36,462 nucleotides of DNA from an uncultured Prevotellaceae bacterium (GTDB taxonomy: Bacteria > Bacteroidota > Bacteroidia > Bacteroidales > Bacteroidaceae): assembly GCA_947168045.1 (NCBI GenBank), contig CAMVKN010000003.1, positions 93,071 through 129,532 on the forward strand, given 5' to 3'. A model generated the notes under the pieces. That model saw only the letters and a program-made list of their open reading frames with translations. It searched no databases and was not told the origin of the DNA. This document shows, piece by piece, positions 21,986-30,386 of this stretch; position 1 is the stretch's first letter; each line of letters opens with the position of its first letter. A program made the position numbers and the translations under genes.

Positions 21986-24754
21986 TTAGTGCGCTTCCAG
22001 CCAGTTCTGGCCGAAGCCGCTGTCGGCCACGAGGGGCACGCTGAGGGGTAGGGCGTTCTGCATCTCCTCCAGGACGATGGTCTCAACGCGTTCCTTCTCT
22101 TCAGGCAGGACGCTGAAGTTGAGTTCGTCGTGCACTTGCAGAATCATCTTACTCTTGATGCCCTCTTCCTGGAACCGTTGGTGGATGCGTATCATGGCCA
22201 CCTTGATGATGTCGGCCGCCGTGCCCTGGATGGGGGCGTTGATGGCGTTGCGCTCAGCGAAGCCGCGCACGGTGGCGTTGCCGCTGTTGATGTCGGGCAG
22301 GTAGCGACGGCGGCCGAAGAGGGTCTCGACGTAGCCCTTCTGGCGTGCCTCCGCCTTGGCCTGTTCCATGTAGTCCTTCACCTTTGGGAAGGTGTCGAAG
22401 AAGCCGTCGATGAGCTGTTTGGCTTCGTCACGACTGATGTCGAGACGCTCGGCCAGACCGAAGACGGTGATGCCGTAGATGATGCCGAAGTTGGCACGTT
22501 TCGACTTCGTTCGTTCGTCGCGTGTCACCTCTTCGATGTCTTTCTTGTAGATGGTGGCGGCCGTTGCAGCATGTAGGTCTTTTCCCTCACTGAAGACGCT
22601 GATCATGTGTTCGTCCTTCGACAGGTGTGCCATGACGCGCAGCTCAATCTGGCTGTAGTCGGCCGAGAAGAACAGGCAGCCAGGCTCGGGCACGAAGGCC
22701 TTGCGAATCTCCTTGCCATCCTCGCCGCGCACAGGGATGTTCTGAAGGTTCGGGTCGGATGACGACAGACGGCCGGTGGCTGTGATGCACTGGTTGAACG
22801 AGGTGTGGATGTGTCCGGTGCGTTTGTTGATGAGGGTAGGGAGGTTGTCGACGTAGGTGGACAACAGCTTCTTCAGTCCACGGAAGGAGAGGATGTCGGC
22901 CACTATCTCGTGCTTGCCTTGCAGCTGTGTGAGCACCTCTTCGCTGGTGACGAACTGACCCGTCTTGGTCTTCTTGGGCTTGTCGACGATTTTCATTTTG
23001 GCAAAGAGGATGTCGCCGACCTGCTTGGGTGAGCTGATGTTGAAACGCTCGCCTGCCAGTTCATAGATGTGTGCCTCAATCTCGTTCATGCGTTGCGTCA
23101 GCTCCTTCGATGTTTGGGCCAGTGCTTGGGTGTCCAGCACCACGCCGTTCATCTCCATCTCAGCCAGCACCGGCATCAGCGGCATCTCTATGTCGTAGAA
23201 CAGTCGCTCACAGTCGTGCTGTTTCAGTTCTGGCTCTAAGCGGTCTTTCAGTTGCAGGGTGATGTCGGCGTCCTCGCATGCATATTCATAGACGAGGGTA
23301 GGTGAGAGGTCGCGCATGGAGCGCTGTCCTTTTCCTTTGGGTCCAATCAGCTCGTCAATGTGTATGGTCTGATAGTGAAGATAGGTCTCGGCCATGTAGT
23401 CCATGTTGTGACGCAGCTCGGGTTGGATGAGGTAGTGGGCTATCATGGTGTCCCACATGGGGCCTTGTAACTGAACGTTATAATTTCTTAAAACTTCTAA
23501 ATCGTACTTGATATTCTGTCCAATCTTCAATATTTTGGGCGATTCGTACAGTGGTTTGAAAAGATTAACTATTTTTACCGCTTCTTCACGATTGGCTGGA
23601 ACGGGCACATAAAATGCCTTGTGTGGCGTCACGGAGAAGCTCAAACCTACCAATTCTGCGTCGATGGCCTGCGTTGATGTGGTCTCTGTGTCTAAACTGA
23701 TAAAATCTTTTGTTAAGAAATAATCACAGAGTTCGCGCATTTTCTCTTCATTATCAATGAGTTGATAGTCGTGAGCCACTGTTTTAAGGGTCTCAAAACT
23801 CGAAAATTTGGGCTCGCCCGCCTCCTCGGTCGTGAATTCTGCAAAGAGAGAAAGCTCAGAATTTGCAACTTTTTGTTTCTTTTCTGATTTTTTAAAGATT
23901 CGCTCTGCAAGCGTCTTGAACTCCAGTTCGGCGAAGAGTGTCCTCAGTTTTTCCTCATCGGGTTGTTCCAGGACCAGCGCGTCGAGGTGGAGGTCAACGG
24001 GGACGTCGGTCTTGATGGTGGCGAGGAAGTAACTCATGCGGATGTCGTCGGTGTGTGTCTCCACCTTTGTCTTCAGTGCACCCTTCAGTTCGCTGGTGCG
24101 AAGGAGGAGCTGCTCCACCGATCCGAAGTCGTGGATGAGCTTCGCCGCCGTCTTCTCGCCTACGCCAGGACAACCGGGGAAGTTGTCGGCCGAGTCGCCC
24201 ATCAGTGCCAGGAGGTCGATGACCTGGGGTGGGGTAGTGATGCCATATTTCTGGCATACCTCTGAGGGGCCCATCACCTCATAGCCACCACCATGACGTG
24301 GACGGTAGATTCTGACACGCTCACTGACCAGCTGACCATAGTCCTTGTCGGGTGTGAGCATGTAGGTCTCGAGATTCTCGATGGATTCGGACTTTTTGGC
24401 CAAGGTGCCGATTACATCGTCGGCCTCATAGCCGTCTGCTTGCAGCACGGGTATATGCCAGGCTGCCAACAGCTCTTTGATGATGGGTACGGCGCGGCTG
24501 ATGTCCTCAGGGGTCTTCTCACGCTGGGCCTTGTAGGCGGGGAAGGCCTCGCTGCGGAACGTGGGACCGTGAGGGTCGAAGGCCACGCCGAGGTATCGGG
24601 GCTGCTCCTTCTCAATCACCTCCTGCAGGGTGTTGACGAAGCCGATGATGGCACTGGTGTTCAGTCCCTTTGAGTTGATGCGTGGGTTCTTGATGAAGGC
24701 GTAGTACGAGCGGTAGATGAGCGCATAGGCATCGATTAAAAAGAGCTTTTCCAT
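21986..24754 (-). CDS. polA: DNA polymerase I
   Basis: From the ATG at 24754 (MEKLFLIDAYALIYRSYYAF) the product is 922 residues. The 5'-3' exonuclease domain occupies residues 1 to about 290. The 3'-5' proofreading domain (about 320-510) keeps DTET near 354, NIKYD, and YEYACEDAD near 490, so it should be active. The polymerase domain carries DPNLQNIPVR, ADYSQIELR (motif A, near 702), RANFGIIYG (motif B) and QVHDEL (motif C, near 876). It fills gaps in Okazaki-fragment processing and excision repair. The frame extends 11 codons further upstream but lacks support. It is divergent from the polyprenyl synthase gene. Confidence 0.97.
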   Translation of the reverse strand: MEKLFLIDAYALIYRSYYAFIKNPRINSKGLNTSAIIGFVNTLQEVIEKEQPRYLGVAFDPHGPTFRSEAFPAYKAQREKTPEDISRAVPIIKELLAAWHIPVLQADGYEADDVIGTLAKKSESIENLETYMLTPDKDYGQLVSERVRIYRPRHGGGYEVMGPSEVCQKYGITTPPQVIDLLALMGDSADNFPGCPGVGEKTAAKLIHDFGSVEQLLLRTSELKGALKTKVETHTDDIRMSYFLATIKTDVPVDLHLDALVLEQPDEEKLRTLFAELEFKTLAERIFKKSEKKQKVANSELSLFAEFTTEEAGEPKFSSFETLKTVAHDYQLIDNEEKMRELCDYFLTKDFISLDTETTSTQAIDAELVGLSFSVTPHKAFYVPVPANREEAVKIVNLFKPLYESPKILKIGQNIKYDLEVLRNYNVQLQGPMWDTMIAHYLIQPELRHNMDYMAETYLHYQTIHIDELIGPKGKGQRSMRDLSPTLVYEYACEDADITLQLKDRLEPELKQHDCERLFYDIEMPLMPVLAEMEMNGVVLDTQALAQTSKELTQRMNEIEAHIYELAGERFNISSPKQVGDILFAKMKIVDKPKKTKTGQFVTSEEVLTQLQGKHEIVADILSFRGLKKLLSTYVDNLPTLINKRTGHIHTSFNQCITATGRLSSSDPNLQNIPVRGEDGKEIRKAFVPEPGCLFFSADYSQIELRVMAHLSKDEHMISVFSEGKDLHAATAATIYKKDIEEVTRDERTKSKRANFGIIYGITVFGLAERLDISRDEAKQLIDGFFDTFPKVKDYMEQAKAEARQKGYVETLFGRRRYLPDINSGNATVRGFAERNAINAPIQGTAADIIKVAMIRIHQRFQEEGIKSKMILQVHDELNFSVLPEEKERVETIVLEEMQNALPLSVPLVADSGFGQNWLEAH

Positions 24755-24816
24755 GTCTTTGATAGATTTTTGGTGTAAAATTACCAAAAAAATTCGTATT
24801 ACTCAGAGTTTTTCTG

Positions 24817-24824
24817 TAATTTTG
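24817..24824 (+). promoter_or_regulatory. -7 element of the polyprenyl synthase gene
   Basis: TAATTTTG fits TAnnTTTG 17 bases before the ATG at 24841. The -33 position (24793-24796, TTCG) is a weak match at a 20-base spacer. Confidence 0.5.
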
Positions 24825-24840
24825 TGCAAAATTTTCGAAA

Positions 24841-25818
24841 ATGGATTCTCTGAGTTTGATCAAGCGTCCTGTTGAACGCGAGTTTACGCAGTTTGTAGAG
24901 CTGTTTAATAACGCCATGTCACACGATGATGGCTTGTTAGGTAATGCACTGACGCATATCCGTCAGCGGGGTGGCAAGCGCATGCGGCCCTTGCTGACGC
25001 TGCTCATGGCGAAGAACTATGGTGAGGTGACGGATGTGACGCTGAACGCTGCCCTGGGCCTGGAACTGCTACATACGGCCTCGCTGGTGCATGATGACGT
25101 GGTGGACGAGAGTGCCGAGCGTCGTGGTCAGGCTTCTGTCAATGCTACCTTTAATAATAAGGTGGCTGTATTGGTGGGTGACTACATCCTGTCGACGGCG
25201 CTGTTGCATGTCTCAAAGACCGGCAACCAGCACATCGTGGAGAACCTCTCACAGTTGGGGCGCACGCTGGCAGCGGGCGAGATTCTGCAGCTGTCGAACA
25301 TCAAAAACCCCGATTTCTCCGAACAGGTGTACTATGATGTCATCCATAAGAAAACAGCCTCGCTGTTTGAGTCATGTGCTGTCTTAGGCTGTCTTTCGGT
25401 GGGCGTCGATGCCTCAGCAATGGAGAAGGCCCGCCATTTTGGTGAGACGCTCGGCATGATTTTCCAGATACGTGATGACATCTTCGACTACTATGACTCG
25501 CGTGAGATTGGCAAGCCTACTGGTAACGACATGGCTGAGGGCAAGCTCACCCTGCCAGTACTCTATGCGTTGCGCACCGCCCCCTTCGGAGCGATGATTA
25601 CCTTGGCGAAGAAGGTAAAGGCAGGCTCAATCAATACCGATGAAATCGCTGTGTTAGTGGAGTATACGAAGCAGCAAGGAGGAATCGAATACGCTGAACA
25701 GCGCATGCAGGACTTCTACGACCAGAGCATGGTCTTTATCGATGAAAGCGTAAAAAAAGCCGCGATACGTGACGCCTTGGTCACTTACCTCGACTATGTG
25801 ATGAAGCGCCACTATTAG
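24841..25818 (+). CDS. ispB: Polyprenyl (octaprenyl-type) diphosphate synthase
   Basis: A 325-residue trans-isoprenyl diphosphate synthase with both Asp-rich motifs: HDDVVDE (first, near residue 84) and FQIRDDIFDYYD (second, near 212), plus GGKRMRP near the N-terminus. These bind Mg2+ and the diphosphates of the allylic substrate and isopentenyl diphosphate. In Bacteroidales the long-chain product would supply the menaquinone side chain; exact chain length cannot be read. It is transcribed away from polA and ends at 25818, right at the edge of the long inverted repeat facing deoC. Confidence 0.92.
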   Translation: MDSLSLIKRPVEREFTQFVELFNNAMSHDDGLLGNALTHIRQRGGKRMRPLLTLLMAKNYGEVTDVTLNAALGLELLHTASLVHDDVVDESAERRGQASVNATFNNKVAVLVGDYILSTALLHVSKTGNQHIVENLSQLGRTLAAGEILQLSNIKNPDFSEQVYYDVIHKKTASLFESCAVLGCLSVGVDASAMEKARHFGETLGMIFQIRDDIFDYYDSREIGKPTGNDMAEGKLTLPVLYALRTAPFGAMITLAKKVKAGSINTDEIAVLVEYTKQQGGIEYAEQRMQDFYDQSMVFIDESVKKAAIRDALVTYLDYVMKRHY

Positions 25819-25955
25819 TAAGACATAATAACCTGCTTTGACATAATATCATATAATCTCTTTTAGACATAATAACATAATAACATATTCAAAACATAAT
25901 TAATCTGGAGAATCTGTTATTATGTTATTATGTCTAATTAAGATATTATGTCTTA
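25819..25955. terminator. Nested inverted repeats between convergent genes
   Basis: The inner pair is perfect over 23 bases (25863-25885 with 25915-25937) and gains four more pairs after one mismatch (25887-25890 with 25910-25913). An outer pair of 12 bases (TAAGACATAATA, 25819-25830, with 25944-25955) encloses it and reaches both flanking stop codons. All arms are built from GACATAATA/ACATAATA units. Located between two converging genes, it probably ends transcription from both sides, although it is A/T-rich and lacks a GC stem. Confidence 0.65.
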
Positions 25956-26879
25956 GAAGAACTTTACTTCTTCGCCCACGACCTCACTCAGTAGGAGGTT
26001 AGCTAAGCGTGAAGTACCGAGGCGTAGGTATTTGTTTGTGAGCCATTTCTCGCCCAGTACCTCTTTCACGATGGTGTAATAGATGAGGGCGTCCATGACA
26101 GTGTTGAGGCCTCCGGCAGGCTTGAAGCCAATCTGGATGCCGGTTTCATCGTAGTATTCCTTGATGGCCTGGCACATCACGTATGCGGCCTCTGGCGTAG
26201 CCACGGAGTTCTCCTTGCCTGTTGATGTCTTGATGTAATCGGCGCCGGCGTACATCGCCAATAGTGAGGCTATCTTGATGTTCTTGGCCGTCTTCAGCAG
26301 ACTTGTTTCCAGGATGACCTTCATGTCGTGCTCGCCGCAAGCCTCCTTCTGCTGACGTATCTCGTCAACGACGGTCTCATAGTCGCCTTCGAGCAAGGCG
26401 CCCACAGGCTGGACGATGTCTATCTCTGTGGCGCCGTCCTTGATGGCCATGGCCGTTTCAACGGTCTTCACCTCAATGAGCGACTGGCTGCTGGGGAACG
26501 AGCCGCTGACGCAGGCAATCTCTACGCCGTCCACTTCAAGCGTCTCCGCCACGGTGCGTGCATAGCGCGGATAGACGCAGATGGTGGCAACGTGGGGTAG
26601 GGTGGGGTACTCCTCGTCAAACTTGTTCACCTTTTCTGTGAAAGCCAGAACCGAGGTGTCGCTGTCGGTAGACTTCAATGTGGTGAGCTCAATGCTGCCC
26701 ATCAGGAATTTCTTCACCTCCAGGTTGTCATTCTCATGCACTTTCTCGGCGATGATTTTCTTTACTGCCTCGCTCACCTCTGCGTCGGTGATGTCGAGGT
26801 TATACTTCTTCAGGGCCTCTTCAATGTGGCTCACTGGCTGAGCATGGTGATGCTCATGGTTGTGCTGATGTTCTTCCAT
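25953..26879 (-). CDS. deoC: Deoxyribose-phosphate aldolase
   Basis: The 308-residue enzyme cleaves 2-deoxyribose 5-phosphate to glyceraldehyde 3-phosphate and acetaldehyde. ATEIDIV, KVILETSLL, ADYIKTSTGK (the Schiff-base lysine, near residue 214) and GFKPAGG (the second lysine) are all present. The N-terminus is unusual: MEEHQHNHEHHHAQP is histidine-rich and could bind metal, ahead of a normal start at about residue 19. The gene is last in a run with the MazG-like gene and dtd, and its stop lies inside the outer arm of the inverted repeat at 25819-25955. Confidence 0.95.
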   Translation of the reverse strand: MEEHQHNHEHHHAQPVSHIEEALKKYNLDITDAEVSEAVKKIIAEKVHENDNLEVKKFLMGSIELTTLKSTDSDTSVLAFTEKVNKFDEEYPTLPHVATICVYPRYARTVAETLEVDGVEIACVSGSFPSSQSLIEVKTVETAMAIKDGATEIDIVQPVGALLEGDYETVVDEIRQQKEACGEHDMKVILETSLLKTAKNIKIASLLAMYAGADYIKTSTGKENSVATPEAAYVMCQAIKEYYDETGIQIGFKPAGGLNTVMDALIYYTIVKEVLGEKWLTNKYLRLGTSRLANLLLSEVVGEEVKFF

Positions 26880-26891
26880 AGTTTTGTTGTT

Positions 26892-27218
26892 TTATGCTAA
26901 TAATTTTGGATTATCTATATGGCGCCGACTGTCGCGTCGTGTCTTTTTCTCGATGCTTTTATTTAGTTCTACAGTTAGGTCTACGCCTGTCTGGTTGGCC
27001 AAGCATAGCAGTACCCATAATACGTCCGCCATCTCCTCGCCGAGATTGTCCTTTTCACCGGGTTTGAAGCTTTGGTCGCCATATTTGCGAGCGATGACAC
27101 GTGCCAGCTCGCCTACTTCTTCCGTCAGTACCGCCATGTTGGTCAATTCGGAGAAATAGCGCACCCCGTACTGCTTAATCCATTGGTCTACTGCCTGTTG
27201 TGCTTCTTTTATTGTCAT
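26892..27218 (-). CDS. MazG-like nucleotide pyrophosphohydrolase
   Basis: From the ATG at 27218 (MTIKEAQQAVDQWIKQYG) this is a 108-residue single-domain MazG-fold protein. The metal-binding signature is intact: LTEEVGELARVI followed by NLGEEMADVLWVLLCLANQTG (EExxE...ExxD). It should hydrolyse (deoxy)nucleoside triphosphates to monophosphate and pyrophosphate, a housecleaning role. The frame runs upstream to 27362, but that part is only the GC-rich repeat array read as PPPNPLPRRG-like peptide, so the internal Met is preferred. It starts 12 bases from deoC. Confidence 0.88.
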   Translation of the reverse strand: MTIKEAQQAVDQWIKQYGVRYFSELTNMAVLTEEVGELARVIARKYGDQSFKPGEKDNLGEEMADVLWVLLCLANQTGVDLTVELNKSIEKKTRRDSRRHIDNPKLLA

Positions 27219-27245
27219 CTTTCCTATGTTTTTATTCTTTCCTTT

Positions 27246-27359
27246 CCCCCTCCTTGGGAGGGGGTCAGGGGGAGGCCTTTTCCCCCCTCCTTGGGAGGGG
27301 GTTAGGGGGAGGCCCTTTTCCCCCCTCCTTGGGAGGGGGTTAGGGGGAGGCCCTTTTTT
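27246..27359. repeat. Three tandem copies of a 37-38 base GC-rich palindromic unit
   Basis: Copies begin at 27246, 27283 and 27321. Each holds CCCCCTCC-TTG-GGAGGGGG (8-bp stem, 3-base loop) followed by T(C/T)AGGGGGAGGCC. The array fills the gap between dtd and the MazG-like start, and its last copy touches the dtd stop codon. A single related palindrome lies at 35572-35589. Confidence 0.9.
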
Positions 27360-27811
27360 CACTCTTTATTCTTAGTGTCCATGCAGATGGTGACAGGCCC
27401 GTCGTTGAGCAGTTCCACCTGCATGTTTGCACCGAACTCTCCCGTTCCAACGGTATTTCCGATGGCCTCGCTGAGCATCGTACAGAAGGTGTTGTAGAGT
27501 GGTATGGAGTGTTCATGGCTCCCAGCTCTGAACCATGATGGCCGGTTCCCCTTCTTATAGCTTGCATAGAGGGTGAACTGGCTGACAACCAGCGTGTTAC
27601 CGTCAATATCCCGGATGGAACGGTTCATGACACCATTCTCATCATCGAAAACGCGCAAGGCTGCAATCTTATGTACGAGCCATTCTACATCCTCTGTGCT
27701 GTCCTCCTCGCATACACCGAGAAGAATGAGGAATCCTGGCCCTATGGCTGATTTAACCTCTCCGTTGATGCTGACGCTTGCATGCGACACTCTTTGTATG
27801 ACTGCTCTCAT
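27359..27811 (-). CDS. dtd: D-aminoacyl-tRNA deacylase
   Basis: A 150-residue Dtd with MRAVIQRVSHASV at the start, SQFTLYASYKKGNRPSW in the middle and NDGPVT near the C-terminus, all diagnostic of the family. It hydrolyses D-amino acids mis-attached to tRNA. Its length is normal. A complete promoter lies between uvrC and dtd (27829-27860), so dtd and the two genes after it can be expressed separately from uvrC. Confidence 0.96.
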   Translation of the reverse strand: MRAVIQRVSHASVSINGEVKSAIGPGFLILLGVCEEDSTEDVEWLVHKIAALRVFDDENGVMNRSIRDIDGNTLVVSQFTLYASYKKGNRPSWFRAGSHEHSIPLYNTFCTMLSEAIGNTVGTGEFGANMQVELLNDGPVTICMDTKNKE

Positions 27812-27828
27812 TCGTATCTATTTTTGCG

Positions 27829-27860
27829 CAAAGTTACTTCTTTTTTCTCACACTTGCAAA
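27829..27860 (-). promoter_or_regulatory. Internal promoter of dtd
   Basis: Minus strand: TTTG (27857-27860), exactly 20 bases, TAACTTTG (27829-27836), entirely in the uvrC-dtd gap. The expected start is about 10 bases before the dtd ATG. Confidence 0.75.
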
Positions 27861-27874
27861 TATCTTCTGTCTTT

Positions 27875-29728
27875 TTACTTATCGGTATTTGCTTCTTCGC
27901 TGTCTGTCTGGTGAAAGTGCTGGTAGATTACCGAGGCTTTCGATGGACCGATGATTGCTGCAAGTTCCGCTTCTGTTGCCATGCTGATGCGCTTCACCGA
28001 TTTCAGTGCTTTTAGCAGCTCATCGCGCGTTTTGGGCCCTATTCCCTTGATGTCATCTAACTCACTATGCAGCGCATGTTTGGAGCGTTTTTCTCGGTGG
28101 AAGGTGATGGCGAAGCGATGCACCTCGTCCTGCAGACGTGTGAGTACATGGAATAGCTCGCTGTCCGTCTTCAGTTGCACCGTTCTCGGTGGAAAACCAT
28201 AGAGCAGTTCGTTGGTGCGGTGCCTGTCGTCCTTGGCCAGACCTGCAATGGGAATGTCGAGGTTTAGCTCATCCTGTATGACTTCGCGGATGACCTCCAT
28301 CTGTCCTTTTCCTCCATCGGCCACGATGAGGTCGGGTAGGGGCTGTTGCTCCTCCAATAACCGTGTGTAGCGGCGGTGTACCACCTCCTTCATGGAGGCG
28401 TAGTCGTCCGGTCCTACAACGGTCTTGATATTGTACCGTTTGTAGTCTTTCTTCGACGGTTTCATGGCCTTGAACACCACGCATGCTGCTACTGCATCCG
28501 TTCCACTGATGTTTGAGTTATCGAAACACTCTATTTGATACGGCATCTTTGGCAGTTGCAGCTTGTCCTGGAGTTCCTTCATCAGGCGTGTCTGTTTCTG
28601 CTCAGGATTCAGCTTTTCTGCTTGTTTCAGGCGGTCGAACTTATATTGCTTACCGTTCATCACGGACAGGTCCAGCAGCGTCTTCTTGTCGCCTCTTTGT
28701 GGGATGGTAAAGGTTACATTTTCCAGTTCTACGCTGACCTCTTTCGGTACGATGATTTCCTTCGCATCGCTCTTGAAACGCTCTCTTAGCTCGATGATGC
28801 CTAACTGAAGCAGTTCTTCGTCGGGTTCATTCAGCTTCTTTTTATATTCTATGGTGAAGCTCTGGTTGATGCTACCGTTTGAGACGTGAATGTAGTTGAT
28901 GTACGCCATCTTTTCGTCGCTTGTAATGCTGAACACGTCGACGTTGTCGATGGTGTGGCTGACCACTTCGCTACGGCTGACAAACCCCTGCAACGCGAGA
29001 TACTTTCGCTTTACCTCCTCTGCCTCCTCGAAGCGTAGTTGTTCTGCCAGTGTCTCCATCTCCTCCTTGATCTCCCTGAGAATCTTTCGCGTGTTGCCCT
29101 TCAGGATTTCCCTTGCCTGCGCGATGTTCTTTTGGTATTCATCGTAGCTCTGCTTGTTCTCACAAGGTCCATAACAGCGTTTGATGTGATAGTCCAGGCA
29201 CACTTTGTATTTACCGCTTTCCACACCCTCTTTCGTTATCGGGAAGTGGCATGTCCTTGGCTTGTATAACTCCTTGATGATGTTCAGAACAGCATACATT
29301 GAGCCAATGTGCGAGTAAGGTCCGTAGAATGTTCCTGTCTTCTTGTTGATGTTACGTGTCTTGAAGATACGGGGATAGAATTCGTTGGTTACACAGATGG
29401 AAGGGTATGTCTTTCCGTCTTTCAGTAGTACGTTGTACCGTGGGTTGTATTTTTTGATGAGCGAGTTTTCGAGCAGCAGCGCATCCTCTTCGCTGTTCAC
29501 GACGGTATAGCTGATGTCGCGAATCTTTGACACCAGCACCTTTGTCTTGAAGCGGTCTACCTCTGTATGGAAGTAGCTAGACACCCGTGCCTTTAAGTTC
29601 TTAGCCTTCCCTACATAGATGATGACATGGTTCTCATCGTAGAACTGGTAGCTGCCGGGTTTGTCTGGCAGACGGCTGACGATGCTTTTCAAGTAGGCTA
29701 AGCGTTTCTCGTTCTCTTCTTTCGTCAT
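27875..29728 (-). CDS. uvrC: Excinuclease ABC subunit C
   Basis: The 617-residue protein has the GIY-YIG nuclease domain (IIYVGKAKNLKARVSSYF, near residue 35-52), a UVR interaction motif (ETLAEQLRFEEAEEVKRK, about 215-232), the RNase H-like C-terminal nuclease (ECFDNSNISGTDAV, DYASMKEVVHRRY, DLIVADGGKGQ) and a final helix-hairpin-helix pair (DDIKGIGPKTRDELLKALKS, then TEAELAAIIGPSKA). It makes both incisions in nucleotide excision repair. AAAAGGAAG precedes the ATG. A parS-like site lies 9 bases upstream of the start. Confidence 0.97.
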   Translation of the reverse strand: MTKEENEKRLAYLKSIVSRLPDKPGSYQFYDENHVIIYVGKAKNLKARVSSYFHTEVDRFKTKVLVSKIRDISYTVVNSEEDALLLENSLIKKYNPRYNVLLKDGKTYPSICVTNEFYPRIFKTRNINKKTGTFYGPYSHIGSMYAVLNIIKELYKPRTCHFPITKEGVESGKYKVCLDYHIKRCYGPCENKQSYDEYQKNIAQAREILKGNTRKILREIKEEMETLAEQLRFEEAEEVKRKYLALQGFVSRSEVVSHTIDNVDVFSITSDEKMAYINYIHVSNGSINQSFTIEYKKKLNEPDEELLQLGIIELRERFKSDAKEIIVPKEVSVELENVTFTIPQRGDKKTLLDLSVMNGKQYKFDRLKQAEKLNPEQKQTRLMKELQDKLQLPKMPYQIECFDNSNISGTDAVAACVVFKAMKPSKKDYKRYNIKTVVGPDDYASMKEVVHRRYTRLLEEQQPLPDLIVADGGKGQMEVIREVIQDELNLDIPIAGLAKDDRHRTNELLYGFPPRTVQLKTDSELFHVLTRLQDEVHRFAITFHREKRSKHALHSELDDIKGIGPKTRDELLKALKSVKRISMATEAELAAIIGPSKASVIYQHFHQTDSEEANTDK

Positions 29729-29736
29729 CTTCCTTT

Positions 29737-29752
29737 TGTTTCACGTGGAACT
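29737..29752 (-). other. parS-like site 1 (ParB binding)
   Basis: On the minus strand the sequence is AGTTCCACGTGAAACA, 15 of 16 positions identical to the parS consensus TGTTNCACGTGAAACA. It lies in the uvrC-apt gap. Confidence 0.75.
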
Positions 29753-29807
29753 TGTTTTCTCTTCTGATGCGATAGAATCGCCGCATAAGAGGCGTTGTGT
29801 GTGTTGA

Positions 29808-30335
29808 TTAGATGACGAGTAGGGTAGTTAGCTCTATGTCCTTGAACAGGTCACGTCCGTGCAGTCCTTCGTCTCTAATCTCAATGATGAAGTTCATGTA
29901 GGTCTTCTTTGGCTTGAAATGCTGTACCAGGTTGTATGCGGCCTTTGCCGTTCCACCTGTTGCCAGCAGGTCATCGTGGATGAGCACTACATCGTTTTCG
30001 TTGATGGAGTCCAGGTGCATCTCTATGGTGTCTACGCCATATTCTTTTGAGAAGCTCTCTTTGATGACCGTTGCAGGCAGTTTGCCCGGCTTTCGTGCCA
30101 AAACGATGCCACATCCCAGTCGTCCTGCCAGTGCTGACGCCATGACGAAGCCGCGGCTCTCTATGCCTACAATCTTCGTGATGCCTTTGTCCTTGTACAA
30201 TTTCTCCAATTCATCGAGCATGATTTGTACACACTCTCCGTTCTTGTACAGTGTCGTGACGTCGCGGAAGTTGATTCCCTTTTTTGGAAAGTCAGGTATG
30301 CACCTCAGGTTTTCCAGTAATACCTTGTTGTTCAT
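29808..30335 (-). CDS. apt: Adenine phosphoribosyltransferase
   Basis: A 175-residue type I phosphoribosyltransferase. The PRPP-binding loop is VVLIHDDLLATGGTA (near residue 115-129), preceded by VGIESRGFVMASALA and the APRT-type ARKPGKLP segment. FPKKGINFRDVTTL near the start is also characteristic. It converts adenine and PRPP to AMP. It is read between mnmG and uvrC, with a parS-like site in each flanking gap. Confidence 0.96.
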   Translation of the reverse strand: MNNKVLLENLRCIPDFPKKGINFRDVTTLYKNGECVQIMLDELEKLYKDKGITKIVGIESRGFVMASALAGRLGCGIVLARKPGKLPATVIKESFSKEYGVDTIEMHLDSINENDVVLIHDDLLATGGTAKAAYNLVQHFKPKKTYMNFIIEIRDEGLHGRDLFKDIELTTLLVI

Positions 30336-30370
30336 TTTCAGTGGTTTAATGGTAGTATAAAGTAATGTCT

Positions 30371-30386
30371 TGTTTCACGTGAAACT
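30371..30386 (+). other. parS-like site 2 (ParB binding)
   Basis: TGTTTCACGTGAAACT matches the 16-base parS consensus TGTTNCACGTGAAACA in 15 positions. It ends at the last base of mnmG and lies in the mnmG-apt gap, 0.63 kb from the other site. Confidence 0.8.

Noticed and set aside
27219..27362. Extension of the MazG-like protein with PPPNPLPRRG-type peptide
   Set aside because: This is only the GC-rich tandem repeat read in frame; the conserved domain starts at 27218.
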